Shown here in pieces: positions 9,223 through 19,430 of a stretch of DNA of 64,000 nucleotides (position 1 is its first letter; every line of letters starts with the position of its first letter). The notes beneath the pieces are model-generated. The model was given only the letters and a program-made list of their open reading frames with translations, searched no databases and was not told the origin of the DNA. Made by a program: the position numbers and the translations under genes. This stretch comes from an uncultured Bacteroides sp. (GTDB taxonomy: Bacteria; Bacteroidota; Bacteroidia; Bacteroidales; Bacteroidaceae), in NCBI GenBank assembly GCA_947074205.1, contig CAMTOQ010000010.1, forward strand, positions 20,475 through 84,474. The letters run 5' to 3'.

Positions 9223-10887
9223 ATGTGTGGAATTGTAGGCATTTTCAATATAAAAACGCAAACTCCAGAGCTACGTAAGAAAGCTTTACGCATGGCACAA
9301 AAAATTCGTCACCGTGGACCCGACTGGAGCGGTATATACTGTGGCGGCAGCGCTGTATTGGCACACGAAAGATTATCGATTGTCGATCCTAAAAGTGGAG
9401 GGCAACCTTTGTATTCGCCTGATAAAAAACAGATTTTAGCTGTTAATGGTGAGATTTACAACCATCGTGATATCCGTGAGAAATATGCCGATTCGTACGA
9501 GTTCCAAACTGGTAGCGACTGCGAAGTGATTCTTGCCCTTTACAAAGATAAAGGCATTGACTTCCTAGAAGATCTAAGCGGAATCTTTGCTTTTGCACTT
9601 TACGATGAAGAAAAAGATGAGTTTCTTATTGCTCGCGACCCTATCGGAGTGATTCCACTTTACATTGGTTATGATGCTGATGGCAAAGTGTATTTCGGTA
9701 GCGAATTGAAAGCACTCGAAGGATTCTGCGAAAGCTACGAACCTTTCTTACCCGGCCACTACTATTATAGCAAAGAAGGTAAGATGAAGCGTTGGTACAA
9801 ACGCGACTGGATGGAATATGATGCAGTGAAGGACAATGAAAGTAGCACCAAAGAAATACATGACGCATTAGAAGATGCTGTTCAGCGTCAATTAATGAGT
9901 GATGTGCCCTATGGTGTATTGCTGAGCGGTGGTTTAGACTCTTCAGTTATTTCTGCTGTAGCTAAGAAATACGCTTCTATGCGTGTAGAAACTGATGGAA
10001 AAAGCGAAGCTTGGTGGCCACAACTCCACTCTTTTGCTGTGGGATTGCAAGGTGCACCCGACTTAGAAAAAGCTCGTGAGGTAGCCGAACATATCGGTAC
10101 CGTTCATCATGAGATTCACTATACAGTACAGGAAGGATTGGATGCCATCCGCGACGTGATCTATTTCATTGAAACTTACGATGTGACTACTGTTCGTGCA
10201 TCTACTCCAATGTATCTGCTAGCACGTGTCATCAAGTCGATGGGTATCAAAATGGTACTAAGTGGCGAGGGGGCTGATGAAATATTCGGTGGCTATCTCT
10301 ACTTCCATAAGGCTCCTGATGCACAAGCCTTCCACGAAGAGACCATTCGCAAGATTAGCAAACTATACCTTTACGATTGCTTGCGTGCCAATAAGAGCCT
10401 ATCGGCATGGGGTGTAGAAGGTCGTGTGCCCTTCCTCGATAAAGAATTTATGGATGTGGCTATGCGCACCAATCCTGCAGCCAAAATGGCTCCTGGTAAA
10501 ATTATTGAGAAAAAAATTGTACGCGAAGCATTTGCTGATATGCTACCCGAAAGTGTGGCATGGCGCCAAAAGGAGCAATTCAGCGATGGCGTTGGCTACA
10601 ATTGGATTGACTCGCTAAAAGAAGTAACATCAGCTGCTGTTAGCGACGAACAAATGGCCAAAGCTGCAGAACGTTTCCCGATTAACACACCAATGAACAA
10701 AGAGGAATACTATTATCGTACTATCTTCGAAGAGTTCTTCCCTAGTGAAAGCGCTGCGCGCAGCGTACCTAGTGTACCTAGTGTAGCTTGTTCTACAGCC
10801 GAAGCACTAGCTTGGGATGCATCCTTCCAAGGTCAAAACGATCCTAGTGGACGCGCTGTTCGTGACGTCCATGCTGAAGCTTATTAA
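9223..10887 (+). CDS. asnB: Asparagine synthase B (glutamine-hydrolysing)
   Basis: Converts aspartate, ATP and glutamine to asparagine. The 554-residue protein starts MCGIVGIFN (Cys2 nucleophile). The glutaminase domain carries RHRGPDWSG and the synthetase domain has the PP-loop ATP motif SGGLDSS near residue 235. The C-terminal 40 residues are a low-complexity tail with the repeat SVPSV, typical of variable AsnB ends. It is third in the gltB-gltD-asnB set. A strong terminator follows. Confidence 0.97.
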   Translation: MCGIVGIFNIKTQTPELRKKALRMAQKIRHRGPDWSGIYCGGSAVLAHERLSIVDPKSGGQPLYSPDKKQILAVNGEIYNHRDIREKYADSYEFQTGSDCEVILALYKDKGIDFLEDLSGIFAFALYDEEKDEFLIARDPIGVIPLYIGYDADGKVYFGSELKALEGFCESYEPFLPGHYYYSKEGKMKRWYKRDWMEYDAVKDNESSTKEIHDALEDAVQRQLMSDVPYGVLLSGGLDSSVISAVAKKYASMRVETDGKSEAWWPQLHSFAVGLQGAPDLEKAREVAEHIGTVHHEIHYTVQEGLDAIRDVIYFIETYDVTTVRASTPMYLLARVIKSMGIKMVLSGEGADEIFGGYLYFHKAPDAQAFHEETIRKISKLYLYDCLRANKSLSAWGVEGRVPFLDKEFMDVAMRTNPAAKMAPGKIIEKKIVREAFADMLPESVAWRQKEQFSDGVGYNWIDSLKEVTSAAVSDEQMAKAAERFPINTPMNKEEYYYRTIFEEFFPSESAARSVPSVPSVACSTAEALAWDASFQGQNDPSGRAVRDVHAEAY

Positions 10888-10915
10888 GAATTAGCGTTAT
10901 ATCTTATAATCACAG

Positions 10916-10956
10916 AGCGTTTAATCGGTTTTCCAGGCCGTTTAAACGCTTTTCTT
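10916..10956 (+). terminator. Rho-independent terminator after asnB
   Basis: AGCGTTTA (10916-10923) pairs with TAAACGCT (10943-10950), and TTTCTT follows, 29 bases after the asnB stop. Confidence 0.8.
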
Positions 10957-11209
10957 ATGTATCATTTCCACCTCTATCTCGAGAAAAGTACAATCTATTA
11001 ATTTCTGAATTCTGCAGAGTTAATACAACTTTAAAACTCATATATTACCCAATAATCAACTTTTTTAGCCTCAATGTTTAAATAATTGTATATTTTCTTG
11101 CAAATACCATAATTTATTAAGACTTTCGCAGAGCTTTTGCTTACATATATTAAAACACGAAACAAGCACAAGCGACATAACAATTAAGTATTAATTTAAA
11201 TTCGATGAA

Positions 11210-11881
11210 ATGAAAAAATTACTAGCTGAAGCACTAGGTACAATGGTCCTTGTTTTGATGGGATGTGGTAGTGCAGTATTCTTCGGTTGCGAACCTATTA
11301 ATATGCTTGCAGTAGCATTTGCATTTGGTCTTTCTGTTGTGGCTATGGCCTACACTATCGGTGGTATCTCTGGTTGCCACATCAATCCAGCCATTACATT
11401 GGCAGTTTGGATGTCAAAACGTATGAAAGGTTCTGAAGCTATCGGCTACATGGCAGCACAATGTATTGGTGCTATAGCAGGTTCTGCAATTATCTTTGCA
11501 TTAACTTCTACTGGTGGTTACGGCGTATCTACAGCAACTGGTGCAAACGGTTTTGGCGACGGTCAAATGCTACAAGCATTCATTGCTGAGGTAGTATTTA
11601 CTTTCGTATTTGTATTGGTGGTACTTGGTACTACTGACTCTAAAAAAGGTGCCGGCAACTTTGCAGGTCTAGCTATTGGTTTGGCATTAGTATTGGTTCA
11701 CATCGTATGTATTCCTATCACTGGTACTTCTGTAAACCCTGCTCGTAGCCTTGGCCCAGCTCTATTTGCTGGTGGTTCTAACTTGGCTCAACTTTGGTTG
11801 TTCATCGTTGCTCCTATGATTGGTGCGGCTCTTTCTGCAGGTGTATGGGGTATCCTTAGCTGCGAGAAATGCGAGAAATAA
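11210..11881 (+). CDS. aqpZ: Aquaporin (MIP family water channel)
   Basis: Six-helix inner-membrane channel of 223 residues. Both half-helix motifs are intact: HINPAITLA in the first repeat and SVNPARSLGPA in the second. Selectivity-filter positions aligned to AqpZ read Tyr (Phe in E. coli), His, Thr, Arg. The small-pore His/Arg pair suggests a water channel rather than a glycerol facilitator. It stands alone between asnB and a convergent esterase. The 322-base upstream spacer (10888-11209) holds the asnB terminator and no other clear gene. Confidence 0.93.
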   Translation: MKKLLAEALGTMVLVLMGCGSAVFFGCEPINMLAVAFAFGLSVVAMAYTIGGISGCHINPAITLAVWMSKRMKGSEAIGYMAAQCIGAIAGSAIIFALTSTGGYGVSTATGANGFGDGQMLQAFIAEVVFTFVFVLVVLGTTDSKKGAGNFAGLAIGLALVLVHIVCIPITGTSVNPARSLGPALFAGGSNLAQLWLFIVAPMIGAALSAGVWGILSCEKCEK

Positions 11882-11911
11882 TTCTCTGATATATATTGCG
11901 TTATATATTAC

Positions 11912-11945
11912 AAAAGCCAACTGCACTTCTCTGCAGTTGGCTTTT
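11912..11945. terminator. Bidirectional terminator between aqpZ and the esterase gene
   Basis: AAAAGCCAACTGCA and TGCAGTTGGCTTTT make a perfect 14-bp stem with a 6-base loop. The A-run and T-run flanks serve both convergent genes. Confidence 0.9.
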
Positions 11946-11955
11946 ATTGTATATA

Positions 11956-13179
<1,224 letters not shown>

Positions 13180-13236
13180 TTAACAATCAAAATTAGCAGA
13201 AATAATGATTGCTTCTACAAGATACCTGAGTTTATT

Positions 13237-13268
13237 CTTGACCTCTGTACTTTTTGTTTCTAATTTTG
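13237..13268 (+). promoter_or_regulatory. Promoter of the antiporter gene
   Basis: TAATTTTG at 13261-13268 matches TAnnTTTG. CTTG at 13237-13240 sits 20 bases upstream at the -33 position. The leader would be about 50 bases. Confidence 0.55.
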
Positions 13269-13321
13269 CACTAATCCGTTTGTAGATTGAAGACACTTAT
13301 CACTTAACACCAACTATAGCC

Positions 13322-14503
13322 ATGTTGACTAGCTTAGCATACATATTTCTTTTAGGTTTAGCTTTAGGCTACTGCTTCACAAAACTAAAGCTGCCGGCTC
13401 TTTTGGGAATGTTGCTCACTGGGATAATTCTTGGGCCACATATCTGCAATTTGATTGCACCCTCACTGTTAGGAATATCTACTGAGTTAAGAAAGATTGC
13501 TTTAGTCATCATCCTACTACGTGCCGGCTTGGCACTCGACATCAAAGACCTGAAAAAGGTAGGTCGACCAGCTCTACTGATGTGCTTTCTGCCTGCCTGC
13601 TTCGAGATTGGAGGCATACTACTTTTAGCGCCACGACTTCTTAACATATCTCTACTCGATGCTGCTATTATGGGAACTGTGGTTGCGGCAGTATCTCCAG
13701 CTGTTATTGTTCCCCGCATGTTAATGTTGATGGAGAAAAAGATTGGTACACGCAAAGGCATACCACAGATGATAATGGCCGCCGGATCGGTAGACGATGT
13801 ATTTGTCATTGTTTTATTTACTGCCTTCTTATCACTAGCATCCGGTCATGATGTTTCGGCTTTGAGCTTTATGCAAATCCCCATATCCATTATTACAGGA
13901 GTAGCGTTAGGAATCATGGTAGGTTATCTACTTACGCTCTACTTTAAGAAATACCACATGCGCGACTCTATCAAATTACTGATCGTGATGAGCTGTGCAT
14001 TTCTCTTTCTTCAACTTGAAGAAACTTTAGGATCCTGCCTTCCACTTTCTGCCTTGCTCGCCGTAATGTTTATGGGTATATCTCTATTACACAACTATCC
14101 TATCCTTGCTAAACGTATCTCACCCAAGTTCACTAAACTATGGGTGGCAGCAGAAATTATTTTATTCGTTATGGTGGGAGCAGTTGTCGATATACAATAT
14201 GCCTTATCAGCAGGATTAGCAGCCGTTGTGGTAATCTGTTGTGCTATGCTTTTCCGAATGCTAGGAGTATTTGTCAGTACGTTAGGCACGTCGCTCAATG
14301 GTAAGGAGCGACTTTTCTGCATGATAGCCTATCTACCTAAAGCCACAGTACAAGCAGCAATTGGATCACTACCCTTAGCGGTGGGGTTGCCTTGTGGACA
14401 GATAGTACTGACAGTAGCGGTATTGTCCATACTTATCACCGCACCCATTGGCGCAGTGGCAATAGACAAAACTTATAAAAAGCTTTTAGAAATTGAAGAG
14501 TAA
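13322..14503 (+). CDS. Cation/proton antiporter (CPA family)
   Basis: A 393-residue polytopic inner-membrane protein with about 11-12 hydrophobic segments, resembling Na+/H+ exchangers of the PF00999 fold. Characteristic pieces are GMLLTGIILGPH near the N-terminus and the carboxylate motif GSVDDVF in the membrane core. Two adjacent aspartates are the pattern of proton-coupled, often electrogenic, exchangers. It lacks a C-terminal RCK/TrkA regulatory domain, unlike many CPA2 members. The transported ion (Na+, K+ or Li+) cannot be deduced. It is a single gene facing a convergent sugar operon. Confidence 0.88.
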   Translation: MLTSLAYIFLLGLALGYCFTKLKLPALLGMLLTGIILGPHICNLIAPSLLGISTELRKIALVIILLRAGLALDIKDLKKVGRPALLMCFLPACFEIGGILLLAPRLLNISLLDAAIMGTVVAAVSPAVIVPRMLMLMEKKIGTRKGIPQMIMAAGSVDDVFVIVLFTAFLSLASGHDVSALSFMQIPISIITGVALGIMVGYLLTLYFKKYHMRDSIKLLIVMSCAFLFLQLEETLGSCLPLSALLAVMFMGISLLHNYPILAKRISPKFTKLWVAAEIILFVMVGAVVDIQYALSAGLAAVVVICCAMLFRMLGVFVSTLGTSLNGKERLFCMIAYLPKATVQAAIGSLPLAVGLPCGQIVLTVAVLSILITAPIGAVAIDKTYKKLLEIEE

Positions 14504-14537
14504 GAAAAAAGTCTCCTCTTACAATGAAGAGGAGACT
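14504..14537 (-). terminator. Terminator of the sugar operon
   Basis: AGTCTCCTCTT and AAGAGGAGACT form an 11-bp stem. On the minus strand a T-run (TTTTTTC) follows, so it ends the minus-strand operon. It may also stop the plus-strand antiporter. Confidence 0.88.
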
Positions 14538-14564
14538 CTATTAAGTAACTTGCTTTCAAAAGAG

Positions 14565-15410
14565 CTATTTGATCAATTGAAAAGGAGTTAGAATAGTTCC
14601 AGCAGTAGGAATATCTTCCACTAAAGATTTTAGTGCATGCTCTATACCGAACACAGCTAGTTGTGCGCTAAAGATATCGACTGTAGCCAACAGCGTTCCA
14701 TCTTTCAAGTGAGTTTGTATACTGGCATCATTATCAAAGCCAACCACAGGAAGATAGACACCTCGCTGCTTCATCACACCCAATGCGCCAAGAGCCATTG
14801 CATCATTGCTACAAAAGAGTGCCTTAATACCTGGATATTGTTCCCAAATATCTGTGAACACCGAAGCCGCCTTTGCTGTTTCCCAATCTGCAGGTTGCGA
14901 AGCTACCAACTTTAAATGGCTTTCATTAATAGCTTGCATAAATCCGGCTTTACGCTGATATGCATTATCTGCCGATGACAAGCCTTCAATTATAGCCACC
15001 TCATCATTAGATTGAAGCGTTTCACAAAGACATCTAGCTACTTGGTAGGCTGCAGTGTAGTTGTCAGGTCCCACAAAAGGAACCACTACTCCTGCTTCTC
15101 CTAAAAGCTTTTCATCAAGCCTAATATCAATATTTACTACCTTAATGCCAGCCTTCACAGCCTCAACAACGGGTGCAACAAGAGCTTTAGAATCAATCGG
15201 AACCAAGACAATTGCATCCACATTTTGGTTGATGAGAGCTCTGACCAATTCAATTTGTACTGTCACCTCTGTTTGCGACTGCGTGCCTACACAAAGCAGC
15301 TCTAAATCTGGATAAGATTTGGCGAACTCCTTTGCACCGGCCTGCATAGCTTTAAAAAAGTCGGCTTGCAACGACTTCATCACAAGCCCAACTCTAATTA
15401 CTTTAGACAT
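14565..15410 (-). CDS. RbsB-like sugar-binding protein without signal peptide
   Basis: A 281-residue periplasmic-binding-protein fold of the ribose/galactose type (Peripla_BP_4). It shows VGLVMKSLQADFF at the start, ALINQNVDAIVLVPID for the first lobe, and ALFCSNDAMALGALG and VVGFDNDAS in the second. The start is MSKVIRVGL with no hydrophobic leader, and only 12 bases separate it from the upstream gene, so a hidden signal peptide is unlikely. It is last in the operon, and no ABC ATPase or permease is present. A cytosolic sugar-sensing or sugar-sequestering role is an inference. Ordinary transport is unlikely unless the protein is exported another way. Confidence 0.85.
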   Translation of the reverse strand: MSKVIRVGLVMKSLQADFFKAMQAGAKEFAKSYPDLELLCVGTQSQTEVTVQIELVRALINQNVDAIVLVPIDSKALVAPVVEAVKAGIKVVNIDIRLDEKLLGEAGVVVPFVGPDNYTAAYQVARCLCETLQSNDEVAIIEGLSSADNAYQRKAGFMQAINESHLKLVASQPADWETAKAASVFTDIWEQYPGIKALFCSNDAMALGALGVMKQRGVYLPVVGFDNDASIQTHLKDGTLLATVDIFSAQLAVFGIEHALKSLVEDIPTAGTILTPFQLIK

Positions 15411-15422
15411 ATCACGAAGTTG

Positions 15423-16439
15423 TTAGTTAGACAGAGTGATACAAACTAGCCCCACAATAAACAGTACAAACATGGCTGTGATTAGCGTATTTGTCCCCTT
15501 CGGAGCATTCTTAAACTCTTTCCAAACAAATACACCCCATATCATTGCAACTACCGGAGCCGCATTGCTCAGCGCATAGGCAATAGCCGGATTGGCAGCA
15601 CCTGCTCCCATAAAGCTAATAACCATACCGTTCATCCAGATAAAACCACCCAACACACCCACAAGGTGCGTGCGCAAATCACCCGAAAAGTAATCCTTCA
15701 TAGTAACTTTCTTACCACTCACAGGATACTTCATGGCAAAAGCATTAAACAGAGGAGTAGATATAAGAATACCCACCGCAAAGAAGAATACACCAGTAAA
15801 TGGAGTCAATGTTCCTGTTCCACCTGCTACATAACCAGGATCAAGCGATTTCACCACTAACCCGTAGAAAAACATGATAGCCATACCTGCTAATACAGCA
15901 AGCACTATACCCTTTCCTGGCGTTTTATTCTGATGAGAAGAGAGTTTCTTATACGCTTGTCCGGCAATAATGATAGCGGCAACAATGATGGCTACACCTA
16001 ACCATAGTAGCAGTTGATTGCCTTCATATACTTCACCTGCAATGAGTATCAGCATATAGTTGAAGATGATACCTCCAATCCAAGCCAGACCACCGCCTAT
16101 GGGGAAGCCAACTGACATACCGGCTATTGCCATTGCGGCAGTGAGAAGAATATTACCAAAGTTCCACACCACCCCACCAAGAATAGCGTAAAATACACTT
16201 TGTCCATCCATCAATGCCAAATCCTCAAAGAAGCTACGTCCATCATCACCAAATGAACCTAATGTAAGAGCTCCCAACAATGCAGTTAGGAAAAGACCGA
16301 TCGTAAGATCCCAATAGAAGAGCTCGAAGCTCCAATTCTTAGCAGCAACCATTTTCTGCGTATTGGCCCAAGATCCCCAACAGATACAGCAAACCACGCA
16401 GCATAGTATAGCCAAGATGTAATTATTGACTAAAATCAT
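15423..16439 (-). CDS. DMT-superfamily sugar permease (RhaT/GRP type)
   Basis: A 338-residue inner-membrane protein with about ten transmembrane segments. It opens CCICWGSWANTQKM and contains GGVVWNFGNILLTAA and ALSNAAPVVAMIWGVFVWKEF, typical of the rhamnose-proton symporter and glucose/ribose permease groups. It lies between the isomerase and the binding protein and is the only transporter of the operon, so it is the probable importer of the sugar. Substrate specificity cannot be read from the sequence. Confidence 0.87.
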   Translation of the reverse strand: MILVNNYILAILCCVVCCICWGSWANTQKMVAAKNWSFELFYWDLTIGLFLTALLGALTLGSFGDDGRSFFEDLALMDGQSVFYAILGGVVWNFGNILLTAAMAIAGMSVGFPIGGGLAWIGGIIFNYMLILIAGEVYEGNQLLLWLGVAIIVAAIIIAGQAYKKLSSHQNKTPGKGIVLAVLAGMAIMFFYGLVVKSLDPGYVAGGTGTLTPFTGVFFFAVGILISTPLFNAFAMKYPVSGKKVTMKDYFSGDLRTHLVGVLGGFIWMNGMVISFMGAGAANPAIAYALSNAAPVVAMIWGVFVWKEFKNAPKGTNTLITAMFVLFIVGLVCITLSN

Positions 16440-16462
16440 AGTATTAAATTTAAGGAAGTGTG

Positions 16463-17887
16463 TTATTCGTGTACGTATAGATTCCAGCCAAGATAGCTTT
16501 CGATGGCCTCCTCTAGAATATCTTTGACATCAGTACGAACCATTGCCACATGATGTTCAAATCCATTTTTGCAGATATACTTCATCATTGTCTGTAGGTT
16601 GTCTACTTTTGTCACAGCAATACAGCCATCCATTCCGTAAGGTTCATCGGTAATTTCACCCGTACCTAGATAAGACTTAATACATCCTTTTGTATCATCG
16701 GTAGATATACGGAAGAAAGTAAATTCACCCGCCTTCACTTTGCCGTATACAGCCCCAAAGGTATTAATCTTACCCAAGGTGCGACCCAATACGCCTAATG
16801 TACCCAGCTTTATATCATTCTGAATAAATGATTTTGGGAAGTTACCACAATGTGTGCAAACACACTTATTACGATCTTCTGCGAAGTTATTATTCCAGTC
16901 TAGCAAGGCCGAAGCGCGTTTAGAAGCTAGCGTCAATGCATACATAGAGATAGCACCTGCAATATCAACCTCACAAGCAGCAGGGATCAACTTATCTCCT
17001 AGCATACTCATTGTAACGCAAGCTGCACATCCATAATTTTGCTCCAAAGAGTCCCAACACTGGATGGCTACTGCATTCACCTCATTATCTTTCATCCAAC
17101 GTTCCACTGCAACACCGAATTTAGCCTGAAGCATCAACTTACCTGAATATTCATCAGGAACAGTAGCATACTTTTTCACCTCTTCCATCTTTTGCAATAG
17201 CTCGGCATCCGTGTCCTCAATATTGCGAGCTGCACCTAGTATTTCCGAAAGGTCTACCGGAACAACTGTAATACCGGAAGCTTGCAGAATCTTCTCACTT
17301 GCACGAACTGTTTGGAAACCTGCAGGACGAACACCAATAGCACCAATACGAGCATGACGCAAGCCATTGACTACTCTACAAACCGCTGCAAAGCGATTGA
17401 TATCTTTAATCAAAAGGTCTGAGTAGATAGAATAGGTATGTAGTGTAGTATCAGTAAAAGGAATGCCATATTGATAAAGATTGTTGCAAACAGATATCTT
17501 ACCACAGAAAGCATCGCGGCGACTATCCAGATCCACTTTATCGTTCTCGTCATCACAAGCTTGAACCAATATAGGAACATTTAGATCGGCCCCACTAATA
17601 GCATTGATGATGCCTATTTCGAAGCCGAAGTTGGGAAGAGAAACGATGATACCATCGATACGATCACGGTGTTCGCGGAAGAGTTTCGCACATTTTAATC
17701 CATCCTCGCGTGTTTCTATGCTGCTACTTCCTGTAGGTGTAGCATCTTCGGGTAGAATTACATAGTCGTAACCTTGTTCGGTAAGTGTTTTTAGAAGGTG
17801 AGAACGTACATCTCTTGCTAACTCTGAGTTAAAAAAGGCGCGTGTACCAATGATTACGCCAAAGCACATTTTCTTTTTGTTTTCCAT
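16463..17887 (-). CDS. FucI/AraA-fold sugar isomerase
   Basis: A 474-residue protein of the L-fucose/L-arabinose isomerase superfamily, which interconverts aldoses and ketoses with a divalent metal. The motif ACEVDIAGAISM places a likely catalytic Glu at 306, and Asp330 (LLDWNN) follows 24 residues later, the same spacing as Glu337/Asp361 of E. coli FucI. A C-terminal EHHVAM (His445/446) can supply the histidine metal ligand. It is shorter than FucI (591) and close to the short FucI-like families. A cysteine-rich CVCTHCGNF segment sits after Asp330. It would feed the kinase encoded just upstream. Confidence 0.85.
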   Translation of the reverse strand: MENKKKMCFGVIIGTRAFFNSELARDVRSHLLKTLTEQGYDYVILPEDATPTGSSSIETREDGLKCAKLFREHRDRIDGIIVSLPNFGFEIGIINAISGADLNVPILVQACDDENDKVDLDSRRDAFCGKISVCNNLYQYGIPFTDTTLHTYSIYSDLLIKDINRFAAVCRVVNGLRHARIGAIGVRPAGFQTVRASEKILQASGITVVPVDLSEILGAARNIEDTDAELLQKMEEVKKYATVPDEYSGKLMLQAKFGVAVERWMKDNEVNAVAIQCWDSLEQNYGCAACVTMSMLGDKLIPAACEVDIAGAISMYALTLASKRASALLDWNNNFAEDRNKCVCTHCGNFPKSFIQNDIKLGTLGVLGRTLGKINTFGAVYGKVKAGEFTFFRISTDDTKGCIKSYLGTGEITDEPYGMDGCIAVTKVDNLQTMMKYICKNGFEHHVAMVRTDVKDILEEAIESYLGWNLYVHE

Positions 17888-17929
17888 TTTAGTTATAAAT
17901 ATTAGATTGAATAAAATTATTTCTTGTAG

Positions 17930-19411
17930 TTACTTTATGAGTTGTTGCACGGCCTCACTCCAGCCTTTATACAAAACCTCCACCCGATTACTATCCATCT
18001 TTGGTGAGAATAGAGAGTTGCTGGTACGCAGTTTCGAGACTTCTTCAAAACTACTCCAAACCTTGCGGGCAAATCCATTCATTATAATGGCTCCAAGTGC
18101 GGAGGCTTCTTCTACTTCCGAGCGATTAATAGTAGACTCGAGCATATCCGCTTGAAATTGCATTAAGAATTGATTGCGGGTTGGTCCACCATCCACACGC
18201 AGTTCGGTGAGTGGCACACCTGCTGTTTTAGTCATCATATCCGTAAGGTCTTTCACTTGATAGACTATGGATTCCAATGCTGCTCTTAATAAGTGTGGTC
18301 GCATTGTAGCTAAAGTCATACCAAAGATAGCTGCTTTAACATCGGGGTTCCACCATGGCGCTCCTAGGCCTGCAAACGCCGGTACTAAATAAACGCCCCC
18401 ATTGTCGGGCACAGAAGTAGCAATAGTTTCTATCTCTTGAGGTGAATTGATAAGCTTCAGATTGTCGGCCAACCATTTGATGGTTGCACCTGTGCAGTGA
18501 ATATTACCCTCAAAAGCATAGAACACTTTACCTAAAGCTGCGAAACCAACCGAAGTGACCAAGCCTTTTGGAGGTGCAGCTGCCACCTCTCCTATATTTA
18601 CCATCACAGAAGAACCAGTACCATAGGTTGCTTTACCCATTCCAGCATTAAAACACATCTGCCCCGTCAAAGCTCCATGAGAGTCACCCAACACCCCTGC
18701 AATCTGTATAGGTGTAGCAAACAGTCCCTCAACGGTTGTTTCACCAAAGATGGCATCACAAGGCAAAGGTTTAGGAAGCATCGATTTGGGGACAGTAAAC
18801 AGACCCAGTAGTTCTTCGTCCCATTGCAAGGTATGAATATTGAAAAGTAGTGTACGTGAAGCATTCGTGTAGTCGGTAGCGTGTACTTTCCCCTCTGTGA
18901 GTTTCCAGATGAGCCATGCATCAATGGTGCCCAAAAGAAGGTCGCCATTGTCTGCCAACTCTCTTGCGCCGTTCACATTATCGAGTATCCATTTCACACC
19001 GCTAGCCGAGAAGTAAGGATCTATTAGCAGACCACTGCGTTTTTGTACCAATTCTGTATGCCCTGCATTTTTCAGTTGGGCACAGATCTCAGTACCGCGT
19101 TGACATTGCCACACCACCGCATTGGTGATGGGCTTGCCAGTCTTTCTGTTCCAAACCACCACCGTTTCGCGCTGGTTGGTCAACCCCAATGAATATGAGG
19201 CGCTCTTATCCTCCTTTTCCAGAAGAAGAGCTATTGCTTTTATAGTATTAGCATAAATTTCCTCCGCATCATGTTCCACCCAACCTGCTTTGGGGTAGTA
19301 CTGCTGATGGTCTATATTAACTCGGCTCAACAACTGGCATTGCTCTGTAAAGAGCATAGCCTTAGTGGCCGACGTGCTTTGGTCAATTGCTATTATTCTA
19401 TGTGTATTCAT
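17930..19411 (-). CDS. FGGY-family carbohydrate kinase (GlpK-like)
   Basis: A 493-residue ATP-dependent sugar or polyol kinase. The N-terminal phosphate motif IAIDQSTSATKA, the glycerol-kinase-like LTNQRETVVVWN, IDPYFSASGVKWILDN, and the C-terminal ALESIVYQVKDL and RVDGGPTRNQFLMQ all fit FGGY kinases nearest GlpK. Glycerol is possible, but no glycerol-3-phosphate dehydrogenase or facilitator is nearby. The gene sits between an isomerase and a split transketolase, so I infer a ketose kinase, for example for apulose or xylulose. It lies 19 bases downstream of the transketolase C-terminal gene. Confidence 0.88.
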   Translation of the reverse strand: MNTHRIIAIDQSTSATKAMLFTEQCQLLSRVNIDHQQYYPKAGWVEHDAEEIYANTIKAIALLLEKEDKSASYSLGLTNQRETVVVWNRKTGKPITNAVVWQCQRGTEICAQLKNAGHTELVQKRSGLLIDPYFSASGVKWILDNVNGARELADNGDLLLGTIDAWLIWKLTEGKVHATDYTNASRTLLFNIHTLQWDEELLGLFTVPKSMLPKPLPCDAIFGETTVEGLFATPIQIAGVLGDSHGALTGQMCFNAGMGKATYGTGSSVMVNIGEVAAAPPKGLVTSVGFAALGKVFYAFEGNIHCTGATIKWLADNLKLINSPQEIETIATSVPDNGGVYLVPAFAGLGAPWWNPDVKAAIFGMTLATMRPHLLRAALESIVYQVKDLTDMMTKTAGVPLTELRVDGGPTRNQFLMQFQADMLESTINRSEVEEASALGAIIMNGFARKVWSSFEEVSKLRTSNSLFSPKMDSNRVEVLYKGWSEAVQQLIK

Positions 19412-19430
19412 GTATTTCGTAGGTCTTATA

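Noticed and set aside
8728..9261. 177-codon minus-strand ORF across gltD and the asnB start
   Set aside because: It overlaps two certain genes and the spacer hairpin. Its low-complexity translation fits a shadow.
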